The notes under the pieces are model-generated. The model had not been told where the DNA came from and made no database searches. It saw only the letters and a list, made by a program, of their open reading frames with translations. From NCBI GenBank assembly GCA_019747815.1, contig JAIEQJ010000045.1, positions 1 to 64,000 on the forward strand: a stretch of 64,000 nucleotides of DNA, written 5' to 3'. This document shows positions 1 through 8,793 of this stretch, one piece after another. Origin of the DNA: Hyphomonadaceae bacterium (GTDB lineage Bacteria > Pseudomonadota > Alphaproteobacteria > Rhizobiales > Hyphomicrobiaceae). A program made the position numbers and the translations under genes. Position 1 is the first letter of the stretch; every line of letters starts with the position of its first letter.

Positions 1-14
1 CGCGCGGGCACGCG

Positions 15-707
15 GTGCGCCGGACGCATCCGCGCCTGGCCGCCGCCGCGCCGGCTCCCACGCTTCCGCTCGCACAGCGGAGCCTGGTGGCCACGCACCC
101 GCTGCTGCCCGATCCGCTCCTGGATGCCGGCCTCTCCGGTCTGCCGCGAGGGTCCGCCGCACCGCGCTGCCGGAGCGGGCACAGCAGCCTCTTCGCCCTG
201 GCGGTCGCCAGCCTCGACGGCGCCCTCAAGAGCTCAGAGCCCGCACGCATCGAGGGGCCCCGTCCCCACTGCCGCCCCGCCCGCCTCCCGCAATCGAACT
301 GGCAGCTCGCAAGCCTCGGCCGGCTGTTGCCGGCGCCTGCGCCGTCGGCGCTGCCGGGCTTGTCGGGCGGAGCGATCCGCTGGGTTGCGTCGGCCGGCTG
401 CCTCGCCTCCCCGTTGCGCGCGATCCTTGGACAGGTTGCCGCCGCCTTTGGCCCGTTGACCGTCAACTCCACATGCCGCAGTCCCAGCCACAATCGCCGC
501 GTCGGCGGGGCGCCGCGCTCCTATCATCTGACGGGCAATGCAGTGGATTTCCGGGTGCGTGGAAGCTACGGCTCGGTGCTCGCATTCCTGAGCCGCCAGC
601 ACACGGTCGGTGGCTTGAAGCACTACGGCGGTGGCGTCTTCCACATCGACACGGGGCCGCGGCGCACCTGGGGCGCACGCCGGGTGCGCACCAGCCGCCG
701 AGCCTGA
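15..707 (+). CDS. Peptidase M15A-like murein D,D-carboxypeptidase/endopeptidase, possibly 5'-partial
   Basis: The C-terminal ~110 residues carry the zinc-site pattern of the M15A/DUF882 peptidases that trim peptidoglycan cross-links. SYHLTGNAVDFRV fits S-x-H-x2-G-x-A-x-D, and VFHIDTG near the end supplies the second histidine. A conserved-looking SxxHN arginine stretch precedes it. The first ~100 residues are proline- and arginine-rich and unrecognisable. The frame stays open to the left edge of the window, so the GTG at 15 may not be the true start and the protein may continue upstream. The catalytic half is clear. Substrate (peptidoglycan) is inferred from the family. Confidence 0.6.
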   Translation: MRRTHPRLAAAAPAPTLPLAQRSLVATHPLLPDPLLDAGLSGLPRGSAAPRCRSGHSSLFALAVASLDGALKSSEPARIEGPRPHCRPARLPQSNWQLASLGRLLPAPAPSALPGLSGGAIRWVASAGCLASPLRAILGQVAAAFGPLTVNSTCRSPSHNRRVGGAPRSYHLTGNAVDFRVRGSYGSVLAFLSRQHTVGGLKHYGGGVFHIDTGPRRTWGARRVRTSRRA

Positions 708-893
708 TGGTGCCGCATCGGCAGGCCCGGCGGTGGCGTATTTTGGCAACGCGCGAGCCGACCGCGCGCTGCAGGCCCTTTCTTCCGCCGAATTGAAGCG
801 TCACCTTGAGGGCGGCGAGCGGGGCGGACCTCGTTCAAGGACACCCGGTCGGCGCAGCGCGGCTATCGGGGGACATCGGCTGCGGAGACACGC

Positions 894-3089
894 ATGGAAT
901 ACAGCCCGCTTCGGCAGCTCCGCATGGGGCGCCTGCCCAAGATGGTATCGTGGTACGACCCGCGCCTGCTCACCCGCATCGGCATCCGCACCATCGTGTC
1001 ATCCGTTTTCGGCCAGTACGCCGACCAGCGCCTGATGCAGGCGGTCACCGATCCCTCGACCGACAAGGAGCTGTGCCAGCGCTACGACTACAGCAACATC
1101 GACGGCCCCGCTGCGGACGGCGCACCCAATCGCATTGCCCGCGACGAGACCGGCGCGTTCTGGATCGACTATGTGGCGGACGTGGGCGACGGCTTCGAGC
1201 CCACCTATACAACGGCCTATCTGCTCGCCCAGGACAGCCTCGATGTGCGCGGGGCCGACAAGCTGCGCCACGGCGAGATCCTGATCATGGGCGGCGACCA
1301 GTGCTATCCGCAGGCCACGCGCGAGGACTACAAGAGCCGCCTGCTGCAGCCCTTCAACTGGGCCTTCAGCACCCGCGAGCCCGATCGCAAGCTGTTTGCC
1401 ATCCCGGGCAATCACGACTGGTACGACGGCCTCAATGCCTTCGACAGCCTGTTCTGCTCCTCGCGCGACAAGCTGTCGGATGCCAAGGGCAACATCATCG
1501 GCGGCTGGCGCTGTCAGCAGCACCGCAGCTATTGGGCGCTGCGCCTGCCCTACAACTGGTGGATCTGGGGCGCCGACATCCAGTTTTCGAAGTATCTCGA
1601 CACCGCCCAGGTCAACTACTTCGAGGCGATGGCCGAGCAGATGCATCCGGGCGCCAACCTGATCATCTGCCTGGCGCAGCCGTCGTGGATGATCGCCGAC
1701 ATGCACGGCCTCGACGAGGAGGAGAACTTCTTCAAGATCACGTCGATCGCGCGGGCCAGGGGTGCGCGCGTGGTGGCGGTCATCGCCGGCGACTGGCACC
1801 ACTACAATCGCTACTACGCCCACGAGCTCGACGTGCATTTCATCACGTCGGGCGGCGGCGGCGCCTTCCTGCATCCCACGCACGTGCTCAAGAACAACAT
1901 CTCGGTGCGCTGGCCCGAGAAGCAGGACGATGCCGCGCCGGCGGAGTCCCAGGCGGCGGGCGTGCGCCCCGGCGAGGCCTGGCGGGCGAAGCACTACGAC
2001 ATCCGCCTCAAGCGCAACACCAAGCCGGCCGACAGCATCGTCGGCCAGGCCGTGCAGGACGTGCAGGATGCACTGGAACCCCTGCAGCGGGTCACGCTCA
2101 AGAAGAAACCGCTGCAGCCGCAGGCACCCAAGTGCTACCCCAGCAAATCCCGCAGCTATGTTCTCAGCCTCGCCAATGTGCTGTTCCCGTTCTACAACCC
2201 GGCCTTCTCCATCGGCATCGGCCTGATCTACTGGATCGTGACCTGGGAGTTCCAGACCCTCGTCACCCGCTATGAGATCTCGTCGGGCAAGATCGACACG
2301 CTCGGCATGGGCACCTCGCTCTGGAGCGTGCTGCCGGCCATGCCGATCTATCTCATCCAGGCGATCATCGCCTCCATCAGCCTCGCCATCTTCCTCGGCG
2401 GCCTCTACGCCACCCTCGTCTGGTACGTCGACAGCGTCGAACGGCCGGGCGTGCGGCGCTACGCGACCAAGTTCATCGTCGGCACGGCGCATTTCATGGC
2501 GCACCTGACCGCCATGTTCACGCTTTCGCTGCTGGTCGTCACCTGGAACAACCAGATGACGCCCACCATCCAGAGCTACATCGACGCGCTCTACACCTCG
2601 CGCGAGGCGCAGGCACCCATCGTGCGCGATGTCATCCAGGAATCCCTGGAGCCTCTGAAGCGGCGGACCGAGCAGCAGCAGAGCGCGCCCCAGGCGGTTC
2701 CGGCCCCCTCGCCCGTGCGCCAGCTCGTCGGCTTCACGTCGTATCCCGTTCTGATGATCTCGCTCGGCGCATTGGCGGGCGGGTCGCTGTGGGGCTTGTA
2801 TTGGGTGCTCACGGGCCTGTTCGCCCGCATGCATGCGGAGGATGCCTTCGCGGCGCTCAGGATCAAGAACTACAAGAATTTCCTGCGCCTCAAGTTCGAG
2901 CGCGACAGGCTGACCATCTATCCGCTGGGGATCGACAAGGTGCCGGGCCCCGACCATTGGCTCAATGCGCCGCCGGGCAGGGACAATCCGCTGCCCCACA
3001 ACCCCAGGCTGGTCGCCTCCAAGCCCATCGATGTCCGCCTGATCGAGCCCCCGATCGTCATCGACCGCACCGACGAGACGGCGGAGTAG
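894..3089 (+). CDS. Membrane-anchored calcineurin-like metallophosphoesterase
   Basis: A 731-residue protein with the ordered metal motifs of calcineurin-like phosphoesterases: DVGDG (about 96-100), GGDQ (133-136), GNHDW (172-176) and GDWHHY (299-304). The next half holds at least four hydrophobic segments (roughly 425-450, 480-510, 530-560 and 610-640), ending in a basic cytosolic-looking tail. GGAG lies six bases before the ATG. It is a dinuclear metal hydrolase tied to the membrane. The substrate is not predictable from sequence. The last 32 bases overlap the convergent aminotransferase gene. An unusual feature is the long loop between the first aspartate motif and GNHD. Confidence 0.8.
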   Translation: MEYSPLRQLRMGRLPKMVSWYDPRLLTRIGIRTIVSSVFGQYADQRLMQAVTDPSTDKELCQRYDYSNIDGPAADGAPNRIARDETGAFWIDYVADVGDGFEPTYTTAYLLAQDSLDVRGADKLRHGEILIMGGDQCYPQATREDYKSRLLQPFNWAFSTREPDRKLFAIPGNHDWYDGLNAFDSLFCSSRDKLSDAKGNIIGGWRCQQHRSYWALRLPYNWWIWGADIQFSKYLDTAQVNYFEAMAEQMHPGANLIICLAQPSWMIADMHGLDEEENFFKITSIARARGARVVAVIAGDWHHYNRYYAHELDVHFITSGGGGAFLHPTHVLKNNISVRWPEKQDDAAPAESQAAGVRPGEAWRAKHYDIRLKRNTKPADSIVGQAVQDVQDALEPLQRVTLKKKPLQPQAPKCYPSKSRSYVLSLANVLFPFYNPAFSIGIGLIYWIVTWEFQTLVTRYEISSGKIDTLGMGTSLWSVLPAMPIYLIQAIIASISLAIFLGGLYATLVWYVDSVERPGVRRYATKFIVGTAHFMAHLTAMFTLSLLVVTWNNQMTPTIQSYIDALYTSREAQAPIVRDVIQESLEPLKRRTEQQQSAPQAVPAPSPVRQLVGFTSYPVLMISLGALAGGSLWGLYWVLTGLFARMHAEDAFAALRIKNYKNFLRLKFERDRLTIYPLGIDKVPGPDHWLNAPPGRDNPLPHNPRLVASKPIDVRLIEPPIVIDRTDETAE

Positions 3090-4350
3090 GCGGCACCTGG
3101 GCGGCCTCGCCCACCAGCCGCGCAAGCAGCGCGATGCCGCGGTCGATCTCCTCTTCGCCCGGGAGCGAGAAGCTCAAGCGCAGCGTGTTGCGCCCCCGGC
3201 CGTCGAAGAAGAACGCGCTGCCGGGCACGAACGCCACCCCGGCCTCATCGAGCGACCGCTCGAGCAGCCGCTCAGCGTCGCATTCCTCCGGCAGGCGCAC
3301 CCAGGTGAACAGGCCGCCCTGCGGCTTCGTCCAGCTCACGCCCTCCGGCATGTGCCGCGCCAATGCCGCCAGCATCCAATCGCGCCGGGCCCGGTAGTGC
3401 TCGCACGCCTGCGCCACCTGGTGGTCGAATGCGGCCACCGCCATCCGATGCATGACCATCTGATTGACGGTGGCGCTGTTGAGATCGGAGGCCTGCTTGA
3501 CGAGCACCAGGCGGCGAATGACGGGCTTGGCCGCGACGATCCAGCCGACCCTGAGCCCCGGCGACAGCACCTTCGAGAAGGTCCCGCAATAGATCGTGCG
3601 GGCGCGATCGATGCTGCCGCCGCGCGCAATCTCCAGCGCCTGGATCGGGGGAAACGCCTCACCCTCGAAGCGCAGGCTGGCGTAGGCCGCATCCTCGATG
3701 ATCGGAAAGTCGAGCTCGGCCGCCAAATCCAGCAATCGCGCCCGCGCCACCGGTGACAGCGTCTCGCCGGTCGGATTGGCAAAGCTCGGCACCACGTAGG
3801 CGAACTTCACCTCGCCGCCCCCCTGCCGGGCCGCCTCAGCATAGGAGGCCGGCGTGCAATTTCCGTCCTCGGGCCGCAATTCATCATAGCGCGGCTCGTA
3901 GGCCGAGAACGCCTGCAGGGCCCCCAGGTAGGTGGGCGCCGTCACCAGCGCGGTGTCACCGGGCGAGAGCAGCAGGCGGCCCAGGAACTCGAGCGCCTGC
4001 TGCGAGCCCGAGGTGATGACGACGTTGTCCTCGTGGCACGGCACGCCGATGCCACCCATATGGCGTACGATCCATTGGCGCAGCGGCAGATAGCCTTCGC
4101 TCGTCGAATACTGCAGGCCGCTGCCGGCGGTGGCGGGATCGGCCAGCACCGACACGTAGGCCTCCTGCGCCTGCTTTACGGGAAACAACACCGGATCGGG
4201 AATGCCGCCGGCGAAGGAGATCACGCCGGGCTGGTCCAAGACCTTCAGCAGCTCGCGGATCTCGGATGCCCGCATGCGCTCCGCGCGAGCGGCATAGCGC
4301 GGCTCCCAGGCGGCCGTCTCGACAGGTTTCGTCACGGGATCCGGCTCCAC
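3058..4350 (-). CDS. PLP-dependent aminotransferase, class I/II (2-aminoadipate aminotransferase/MocR-type fold)
   Basis: About 430 residues with the fold-type I signature: SFAGGIPDP near the N terminus, TSGSQQALEF, NPTGETLS, and the PLP lysine in FSKVLSPGLRVG. The closest family in my judgement is LysN/ARO8-like 2-aminoadipate or valine-pyruvate aminotransferases. There is no GntR DNA-binding domain, so it is an enzyme and not a MocR regulator. The frame is open to a TTG at 4380, but that codon sits at the centre of a palindrome. A GTG at 4350 preceded by AGGGG is the better start. The 3' end overlaps the metallophosphoesterase gene tail to tail. Confidence 0.85.
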   Translation of the reverse strand: MEPDPVTKPVETAAWEPRYAARAERMRASEIRELLKVLDQPGVISFAGGIPDPVLFPVKQAQEAYVSVLADPATAGSGLQYSTSEGYLPLRQWIVRHMGGIGVPCHEDNVVITSGSQQALEFLGRLLLSPGDTALVTAPTYLGALQAFSAYEPRYDELRPEDGNCTPASYAEAARQGGGEVKFAYVVPSFANPTGETLSPVARARLLDLAAELDFPIIEDAAYASLRFEGEAFPPIQALEIARGGSIDRARTIYCGTFSKVLSPGLRVGWIVAAKPVIRRLVLVKQASDLNSATVNQMVMHRMAVAAFDHQVAQACEHYRARRDWMLAALARHMPEGVSWTKPQGGLFTWVRLPEECDAERLLERSLDEAGVAFVPGSAFFFDGRGRNTLRLSFSLPGEEEIDRGIALLARLVGEAAQVPPTPPSRRCGR

Positions 4351-4365
4351 GGTTGCCCCTGGAGT

Positions 4366-4394
4366 CAAATATGTCAGCAATGCTGACCTATTTG
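4366..4394. promoter_or_regulatory. 29-bp near-perfect palindrome, probable operator of the aminotransferase gene
   Basis: Outer arms CAAATA/TATTTG and inner arms GTCAGCA/TGCTGAC are arranged symmetrically around base 4380, with only the flanking T/C pair unpaired. It lies 16 to 44 bases upstream of the preferred GTG start, where a repressor or a dimeric activator would act. No regulator gene adjoins it. The bound protein (GntR, Lrp or LysR class) is unknown. Confidence 0.65.
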
Positions 4395-4408
4395 CAAGCG
4401 CCTTGAAA

Positions 4409-4654
4409 TTACCCCTGCGAATTACGCAGTTGCTGCCATGTCACACGCGCGCAGCGGGAACAGCGGAGCCGGCGGCGTGGATTGCCCGCCGCGCCCCAGC
4501 GAATGCCGCCATGATCCCAGATCGACCGCTCCTCCCCGCAGGTCCCGCATTTAGCCATCCACGCGCGTGATTGCGCTTCGATGGACTGGGCCAATGACCG
4601 AGGCACAATCGAGGTCATGAATTTCTGGATGAAGCTCATGGCCATCCCACCCAT
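4409..4654 (-). CDS. Small conserved zinc-ribbon-like protein
   Basis: An 81-residue protein with two cysteine pairs, CGTCG and CSRCA, separated by 26 residues including an SIWDHGGIRW segment, as in small treble-clef or zinc-ribbon proteins. The N-terminal half is a short amphipathic helix. Three in-frame ATGs (4654, 4645, 4639) compete and no ribosome-binding site decides between them. No enzymatic motif is present. The composition and cysteine spacing make it likely real, but its function is unknown. Confidence 0.55.
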   Translation of the reverse strand: MGGMAMSFIQKFMTSIVPRSLAQSIEAQSRAWMAKCGTCGEERSIWDHGGIRWGAAGNPRRRLRCSRCARVTWQQLRNSQG

Positions 4655-4762
4655 AATCTATCCACCCGCGCCACGCCGATAAGCGGCGTTCCCACATAAT
4701 CCCAATTTCGGTCAACGGAAAATGGCTAACCGCGCTTCGCCGCTCGGCCATGGCGCGCTCGA

Positions 4763-5746
4763 TCACGCCCCAAGCCGCTCCCGTCCGGGCGGCGCGTCGT
4801 AGTCGATCTCAGGCCCCGCCGGCACGATGCCCGTCGGATTGATGCTGGTGTGGCTCATATAGTAGTGGCGCTTGATGTGCTGGAAGTTCACCGTCGGGCG
4901 CACGCCCGGCCACTGGTAGAGGTCGCGCGCATAGGCCCACAACGCGGGATAGTCGACCAGCCGGCGGATATTGCACTTGAAGTGCCCCACATACACCGGA
5001 TCGAAGCGGATGAGGGTGGTGAAAAGACGCCAGTCAGCTTCCGTCGGCTGCGGGCCCAGCAGGAAGCGCTGACCGCGCAACCGCTCGTCGAGCCAATCGA
5101 GTGTCGCAAACAGCGGGCCGACCGCGGCCTCGTAGGCCGCCTGCGTCGTGGCGAAGCCAGCCTTGTAGACCCCGTTGTTGACCGTGTCGTAGATGCGTCC
5201 GTTGAGCCGATCGATGTCCTCGCGCAGCGGCTCGGGGTAATAGTCGCCGGGCTTCGCGCCGATGCCGTCGAAGGCCGAGTTGAGCATGCGGATGATCTCG
5301 CTCGACTCGTTGTTGACGATGGTGCCGCGCTGTTTGTCCCAGAGCACCGGCACGGTTGCGCGCCCGCTGTAGGCGGCGTCCGCCCGCGTATAGATCTGAT
5401 GGAGGTAGGACACGCCATTGACCGTGTCGGGCACCACGCCGTCAGCCGGTGCAAAGGTCCAGCCGTTCTCCGCCAACAGCCAGTGCGTCACCGACACGCC
5501 GATCATCCCCTCGAGCCCCTTGAGGGCGCGGAAGATCATGGTGCGGTTGGCCCACGGGCAGGCGTGGGACACATAGAGATGATAGCGGCCGGGCTCGGCC
5601 TTGAAGCCGCCCACGCCCGTCGGCCCGGGCGATCCATCCGGCGTGATCCAGTTGCGGAAACTGCTGTCGGCACGCACGAAACGACCGCCGGTGCTGCGCG
5701 TGTCGTACCCCTTGTCGTGCCATACGCCGTCGATGAGAAGACCCAT
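4763..5746 (-). CDS. Glutathionyl-hydroquinone reductase (Xi-class GST, YqjG/ECM4 family)
   Basis: A 327-residue, full-length Xi-class glutathione transferase. The catalytic cysteine is in the HACPWANR motif. The thioredoxin-fold half is followed by the helical domain, and the family-typical IKRHYY and INPTGIVP segments are close to the C terminus. Such enzymes reduce glutathionyl-hydroquinones to free hydroquinones in the cytosol. It is followed on the left by the zinc-ribbon gene and preceded by the methyltransferase gene at a 77-base distance on the same strand, so cotranscription with the methyltransferase is possible. Confidence 0.92.
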   Translation of the reverse strand: MGLLIDGVWHDKGYDTRSTGGRFVRADSSFRNWITPDGSPGPTGVGGFKAEPGRYHLYVSHACPWANRTMIFRALKGLEGMIGVSVTHWLLAENGWTFAPADGVVPDTVNGVSYLHQIYTRADAAYSGRATVPVLWDKQRGTIVNNESSEIIRMLNSAFDGIGAKPGDYYPEPLREDIDRLNGRIYDTVNNGVYKAGFATTQAAYEAAVGPLFATLDWLDERLRGQRFLLGPQPTEADWRLFTTLIRFDPVYVGHFKCNIRRLVDYPALWAYARDLYQWPGVRPTVNFQHIKRHYYMSHTSINPTGIVPAGPEIDYDAPPGRERLGA

Positions 5747-5823
5747 GATCGATGCTTCCTGAGCTTGAGCGATCCGTCCTGCGAAGCCTCAGGACCCAGT
5801 GGCAGCATGCAGCGACAGGCCGC

Positions 5824-6861
5824 TCACCGCTTCCGCCGCACCATCAGCTTCGACAGGAAGGGTGTGCTGGTCATGTCCGCTTCCAGCCCCGCGGCCATGA
5901 ACATGCCGTCGAGATCATCCGTGCTGTAGTGGCGGTAATAGGGCTCGTGAAAGCGATGCGGAAAGGCTTCCAAGAGGCCGTCCCATCCCGGCTTGTCGCC
6001 CATCTGCAAACTGTCGATGAACACGAACAGGCCGCCGGGCTTGAGAACGCGCGCCACCTCCGCCGTCACCTGCCGGCGCACGTCGGGCGGCAGCTCGTGA
6101 TAGAGGAAGATCGAGGTCGCGATGTCGGCGCTCGCATCCTCGAGCGGCATCCTCTCGGCTGGGGCCTCGATCAGCTCCGCCCCGCGCAGGCCATCGAGCT
6201 GGCGGGCCGCCTCGCCGAGATAGGCGCGCGACAGGTCGACCCCCTTGAGCGTCATGGCCGGATAGGCAAGCCTTACCTGGCGCAGGAACCGCCCGGTGCC
6301 GCACGCCACGTCGATCAGGGTCGCCTTGCGCTGGTCGCGGCCACGCATGTACTCGCCGATGGGCGCGAACGCCGTGCGTCGCATGGGCCCCGCGGCGCCC
6401 ATGAACAGCGTCTCGACCTGGACGTCGTAGAGCTGTGCCGAGCCTTCCGTCAGATAACCGCCAGTCTGGAAATGGAAGTCCTGCGCATAGTACTCGGGCA
6501 CCCCGACGGCGGCTGCCTCGGCTTTGGCCGTCGTCGCATCCTTGTCGGCGCGCCGGGCGTAGGCCTGCGGCAGATCGGCAAACATGGCCCACACGCGCGC
6601 CAGATGCCTGAGCGGCGAGGCTGCAGCATCGTCCATCGGCGGGTAGAGGCCATCGCGAACGGCCAAGGCGTCGCTCATCAGAAGCTGGGCCTGATCGGCC
6701 AGCAGCTCGCGCTGGGAGGGCACCGGACGGCTCGGCCTATAGCGCGGCGTCTTGCCCAACCGGTCGGTGCGCCAGTCGAGCGCTCGATTGAGCGCGAAAT
6801 ACCACCCAAAGCGCAGCGACTGCCCCGCGAGCTGGGCCGCCATTCCTACCGTGTTCGGCAT
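5824..6861 (-). CDS. Class I SAM-dependent methyltransferase
   Basis: A 345-residue protein. Motif I is IDVACGTGRFL (about 205-215) and the acidic end of strand 2 is GVDLS. Motif II-like ADIATSIFLYHEL and post-motif LKPGGLFVFID follow. The first ~190 residues are a helical region not found in minimal methyltransferases; it includes EYYAQDFHFQTGGYLT and probably forms a substrate-binding cap. GAGGT lies close to the ATG. The substrate cannot be predicted; a small hydrophobic molecule is a guess. It lies directly upstream of the glutathionyl-hydroquinone reductase gene. Confidence 0.85.
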   Translation of the reverse strand: MPNTVGMAAQLAGQSLRFGWYFALNRALDWRTDRLGKTPRYRPSRPVPSQRELLADQAQLLMSDALAVRDGLYPPMDDAAASPLRHLARVWAMFADLPQAYARRADKDATTAKAEAAAVGVPEYYAQDFHFQTGGYLTEGSAQLYDVQVETLFMGAAGPMRRTAFAPIGEYMRGRDQRKATLIDVACGTGRFLRQVRLAYPAMTLKGVDLSRAYLGEAARQLDGLRGAELIEAPAERMPLEDASADIATSIFLYHELPPDVRRQVTAEVARVLKPGGLFVFIDSLQMGDKPGWDGLLEAFPHRFHEPYYRHYSTDDLDGMFMAAGLEADMTSTPFLSKLMVRRKR

Positions 6862-7017
6862 CGGACCTCACCGCCTTGCCCAAGACCACCCACCTGAAGC
6901 CCGCCCGCCCGCCGTTCACGCATTCTTGCAAAGAACTCAATGAACGAAAGAGAAAATGTCATGCACGCGATCCTCGCGCCATACTTACATTGAAGATCGG
7001 CAAACGCGGAACCAACC

Positions 7018-7638
7018 ATGACGCACTCTGCCAGCGATGTGGCCTTCACACCCACCGTCAAGGCCATCCAGGTCAAGCGCGGCTCGCGCGAGCACTACGC
7101 CAAGGCCGAGCAGCGCGGCGGCTGGCCGACCGCGATAACGGCGGACCTTGCCGGCTTTCTGGCGGAGGCGCGCTCCTTCTATCTGGCGACGGCCAGCGCC
7201 GATGGCCAGCCCTATGTGCAGCATCGCGGCGGACCGGCGGGCTTCCTGCGCGTGCTCGACGAACGCACCCTGGGCTTTGCCGACTTCAAGGGCAACCGGC
7301 AGTACATCACCACCGGCAACCTCGCCGAGAACCCCAGGGCCTACATCTTCGTCATGGACCATGCCCTGCGCCGGCGCGTGAAGCTGTGGGGCCGCGCGCG
7401 CGTGGTGGAGGATGATCCAGCCTTGCTCGCCCGCCTCTGGCCGGAGGGCTACAAGGCCCGCGACGAGCAGGTGATCCTGTTCGAGGTCGAGGCCTGGGAC
7501 ACCAATTGTCCCCAGCACATCCCGCAGATGTTCCACGCCGAGGACGTCGGCCGCACCATCCTGCAGTTCCAGGCCCGCATCAAGGCGCTGGAGGCGGAGG
7601 TCGCCGCACTGAAGACAGCGCAAGCTGGCGGCGCCTGA
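7018..7638 (+). CDS. Pyridoxamine 5'-phosphate oxidase-like FMN-binding split-barrel protein
   Basis: A 206-residue protein of the PPOX split-barrel class: FYLATASADGQPYVQHRGGP, then LGFADFKGNRQY and NLAENPRAYIF, which fit the FMN-binding barrel of the general-stress/PNPOx-related group. The C terminus is a short predicted coiled coil (RIKALEAEVAALK). It is probably a cytosolic flavin- or heme-binding oxidoreductase. The physiological substrate is unknown and authentic PdxH activity is unlikely because its C-terminal substrate residues are not visible. The ATG is preceded only by a weak CGGA ribosome site. Confidence 0.8.
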   Translation: MTHSASDVAFTPTVKAIQVKRGSREHYAKAEQRGGWPTAITADLAGFLAEARSFYLATASADGQPYVQHRGGPAGFLRVLDERTLGFADFKGNRQYITTGNLAENPRAYIFVMDHALRRRVKLWGRARVVEDDPALLARLWPEGYKARDEQVILFEVEAWDTNCPQHIPQMFHAEDVGRTILQFQARIKALEAEVAALKTAQAGGA

Positions 7639-7707
7639 GCCCGTGCTTCTCAACCCTTGCCCGGCGGGCGATCTGGTCTGCGCGCCGATGGTAGCGCGTC
7701 ATCGTCA

Positions 7708-8073
7708 CTATCCCGCTGTCATGAACGCGGAGAGGTCCGGTGCGGGCGACTTGCACTCCAGGATCACGGCATCCTCCAGCGCCTCCGCGCCATGCAGGAC
7801 GCCGGCGGGATGCCGGCAGGTGTCGCCCGGCATCATGACGAAGGTCTTGTCCTCGATGGTGGCCTTGAGCTTGCCGCTGACCAGGTAGATGACCGACTCA
7901 TGCGTGTGGGAATGCAGCGGCGTGCCGACGCCGGCCGCGTAGAAAATCTCCAGCAGCACCATCTCATCGCCGCGCACGCGCAGCTTGACCTGCAGCTCGC
8001 CGCCGTAAACCGGCCTGCCCTCCAGCATGCCAACCCTGATGACCTTGGCGTCCGACGCCGGCGGGGTGGTCAT
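7708..8073 (-). CDS. Cupin-domain protein
   Basis: A 121-residue single-domain beta barrel. The first cupin motif appears as PLHSHTHESVIYLVSG and the second as PGDTCRHPAGVLHG. The histidines and glutamate needed for one metal ion are present. Stand-alone cupins of this size are often small-molecule binding proteins or dioxygenase-like. No substrate can be assigned. It converges with the split-barrel protein and is separated from the SHOCT gene by a 260-base divergent spacer that starts with an AT-rich promoter-like stretch. Confidence 0.85.
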   Translation of the reverse strand: MTTPPASDAKVIRVGMLEGRPVYGGELQVKLRVRGDEMVLLEIFYAAGVGTPLHSHTHESVIYLVSGKLKATIEDKTFVMMPGDTCRHPAGVLHGAEALEDAVILECKSPAPDLSAFMTAG

Positions 8074-8333
8074 GCGGCCTCCATCGTTCCTGCGCGGCAG
8101 TTTGCTCCGCCCTTGATAGCACGCGCAGCCGGCGCCCTCATCTGGGCAGCGCGCGGACTTATCGGCCCGAGTGCGCCATCTCCTCGATACGGATAAGGGT
8201 TGCCAGATTTACATTTCTTCACATTTAATCAGATTGCATCCTATTGAATACCCAAAGTCCACCTCATATTTCCCCACCGAGAGACGGCAAGATCACTCTC
8301 GCCGTCGTGCCATCAACCGACAGAGGCAAAAGA

Positions 8334-8564
8334 ATGACACCTGCAGAATGGGGGCATTGGTTTCCATTTGTCCCGCTCGTTTTCATGGCGCTGTCCTTCG
8401 CCATGGTCCTGTTGATGCTTCCAATGATGCGTCGCTCCCGCGTTTGTGGCTGGCCATCGTTCGGGCAGAAGACCGCATTGGATATCCTCAATGAGCGGTT
8501 CGCCAAGGGGGAAATTCAGAAGGAAGAGTTCGAGGAGAGGAAGGCCACGCTGACGCGCCAGTGA
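8334..8564 (+). CDS. Small single-helix membrane protein with C-terminal SHOCT domain
   Basis: Starting at the ATG at 8334 (AGAGG just upstream) gives 76 residues: one transmembrane helix (about 9-29) and a short C-terminal oligomerisation domain, ALDILNERFAKGEIQKEEFE, typical of SHOCT. A longer reading from 8244 adds 30 residues of low-complexity sequence and lacks a ribosome site. SHOCT proteins usually act as small oligomerising membrane modules; no specific role is known here. Confidence 0.75.
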   Translation: MTPAEWGHWFPFVPLVFMALSFAMVLLMLPMMRRSRVCGWPSFGQKTALDILNERFAKGEIQKEEFEERKATLTRQ

Positions 8565-8570
8565 GGCGCA

Positions 8571-8604
8571 AATCGCGCCGGCGGCGTATGTCGCCGGCGC
8601 GATT
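8571..8604 (+). terminator. Strong GC-rich hairpin after the SHOCT gene
   Basis: A perfect 13-bp stem (AATCGCGCCGGCG pairing with its complement) with an 8-base loop begins six bases after the stop codon. There is no clear uridine run, so intrinsic termination is plausible but not certain. Confidence 0.6.
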
Positions 8605-8793
8605 CTATGGTTTCATCAAACGCGCCAGACGTCTTTCGCTGGACTGATCGTGTCGTGCCCAGGCCCCGCCGCTCGGCCGGGACGAACACACGGCCGGCGT
8701 GGCGCGGCAGTGCGCGCGCTGCGATGCCATCCGGCGTTGGTGTTCTCGCACGAGCCGGCCGGATCTTGGTGGTTCGGCTCTCCGGTGATGCCC

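Noticed and set aside
999-3125. Minus-strand frame across the metallophosphoesterase
   Set aside because: A complementary shadow of the real gene; composition lacks hydrophobic cores.
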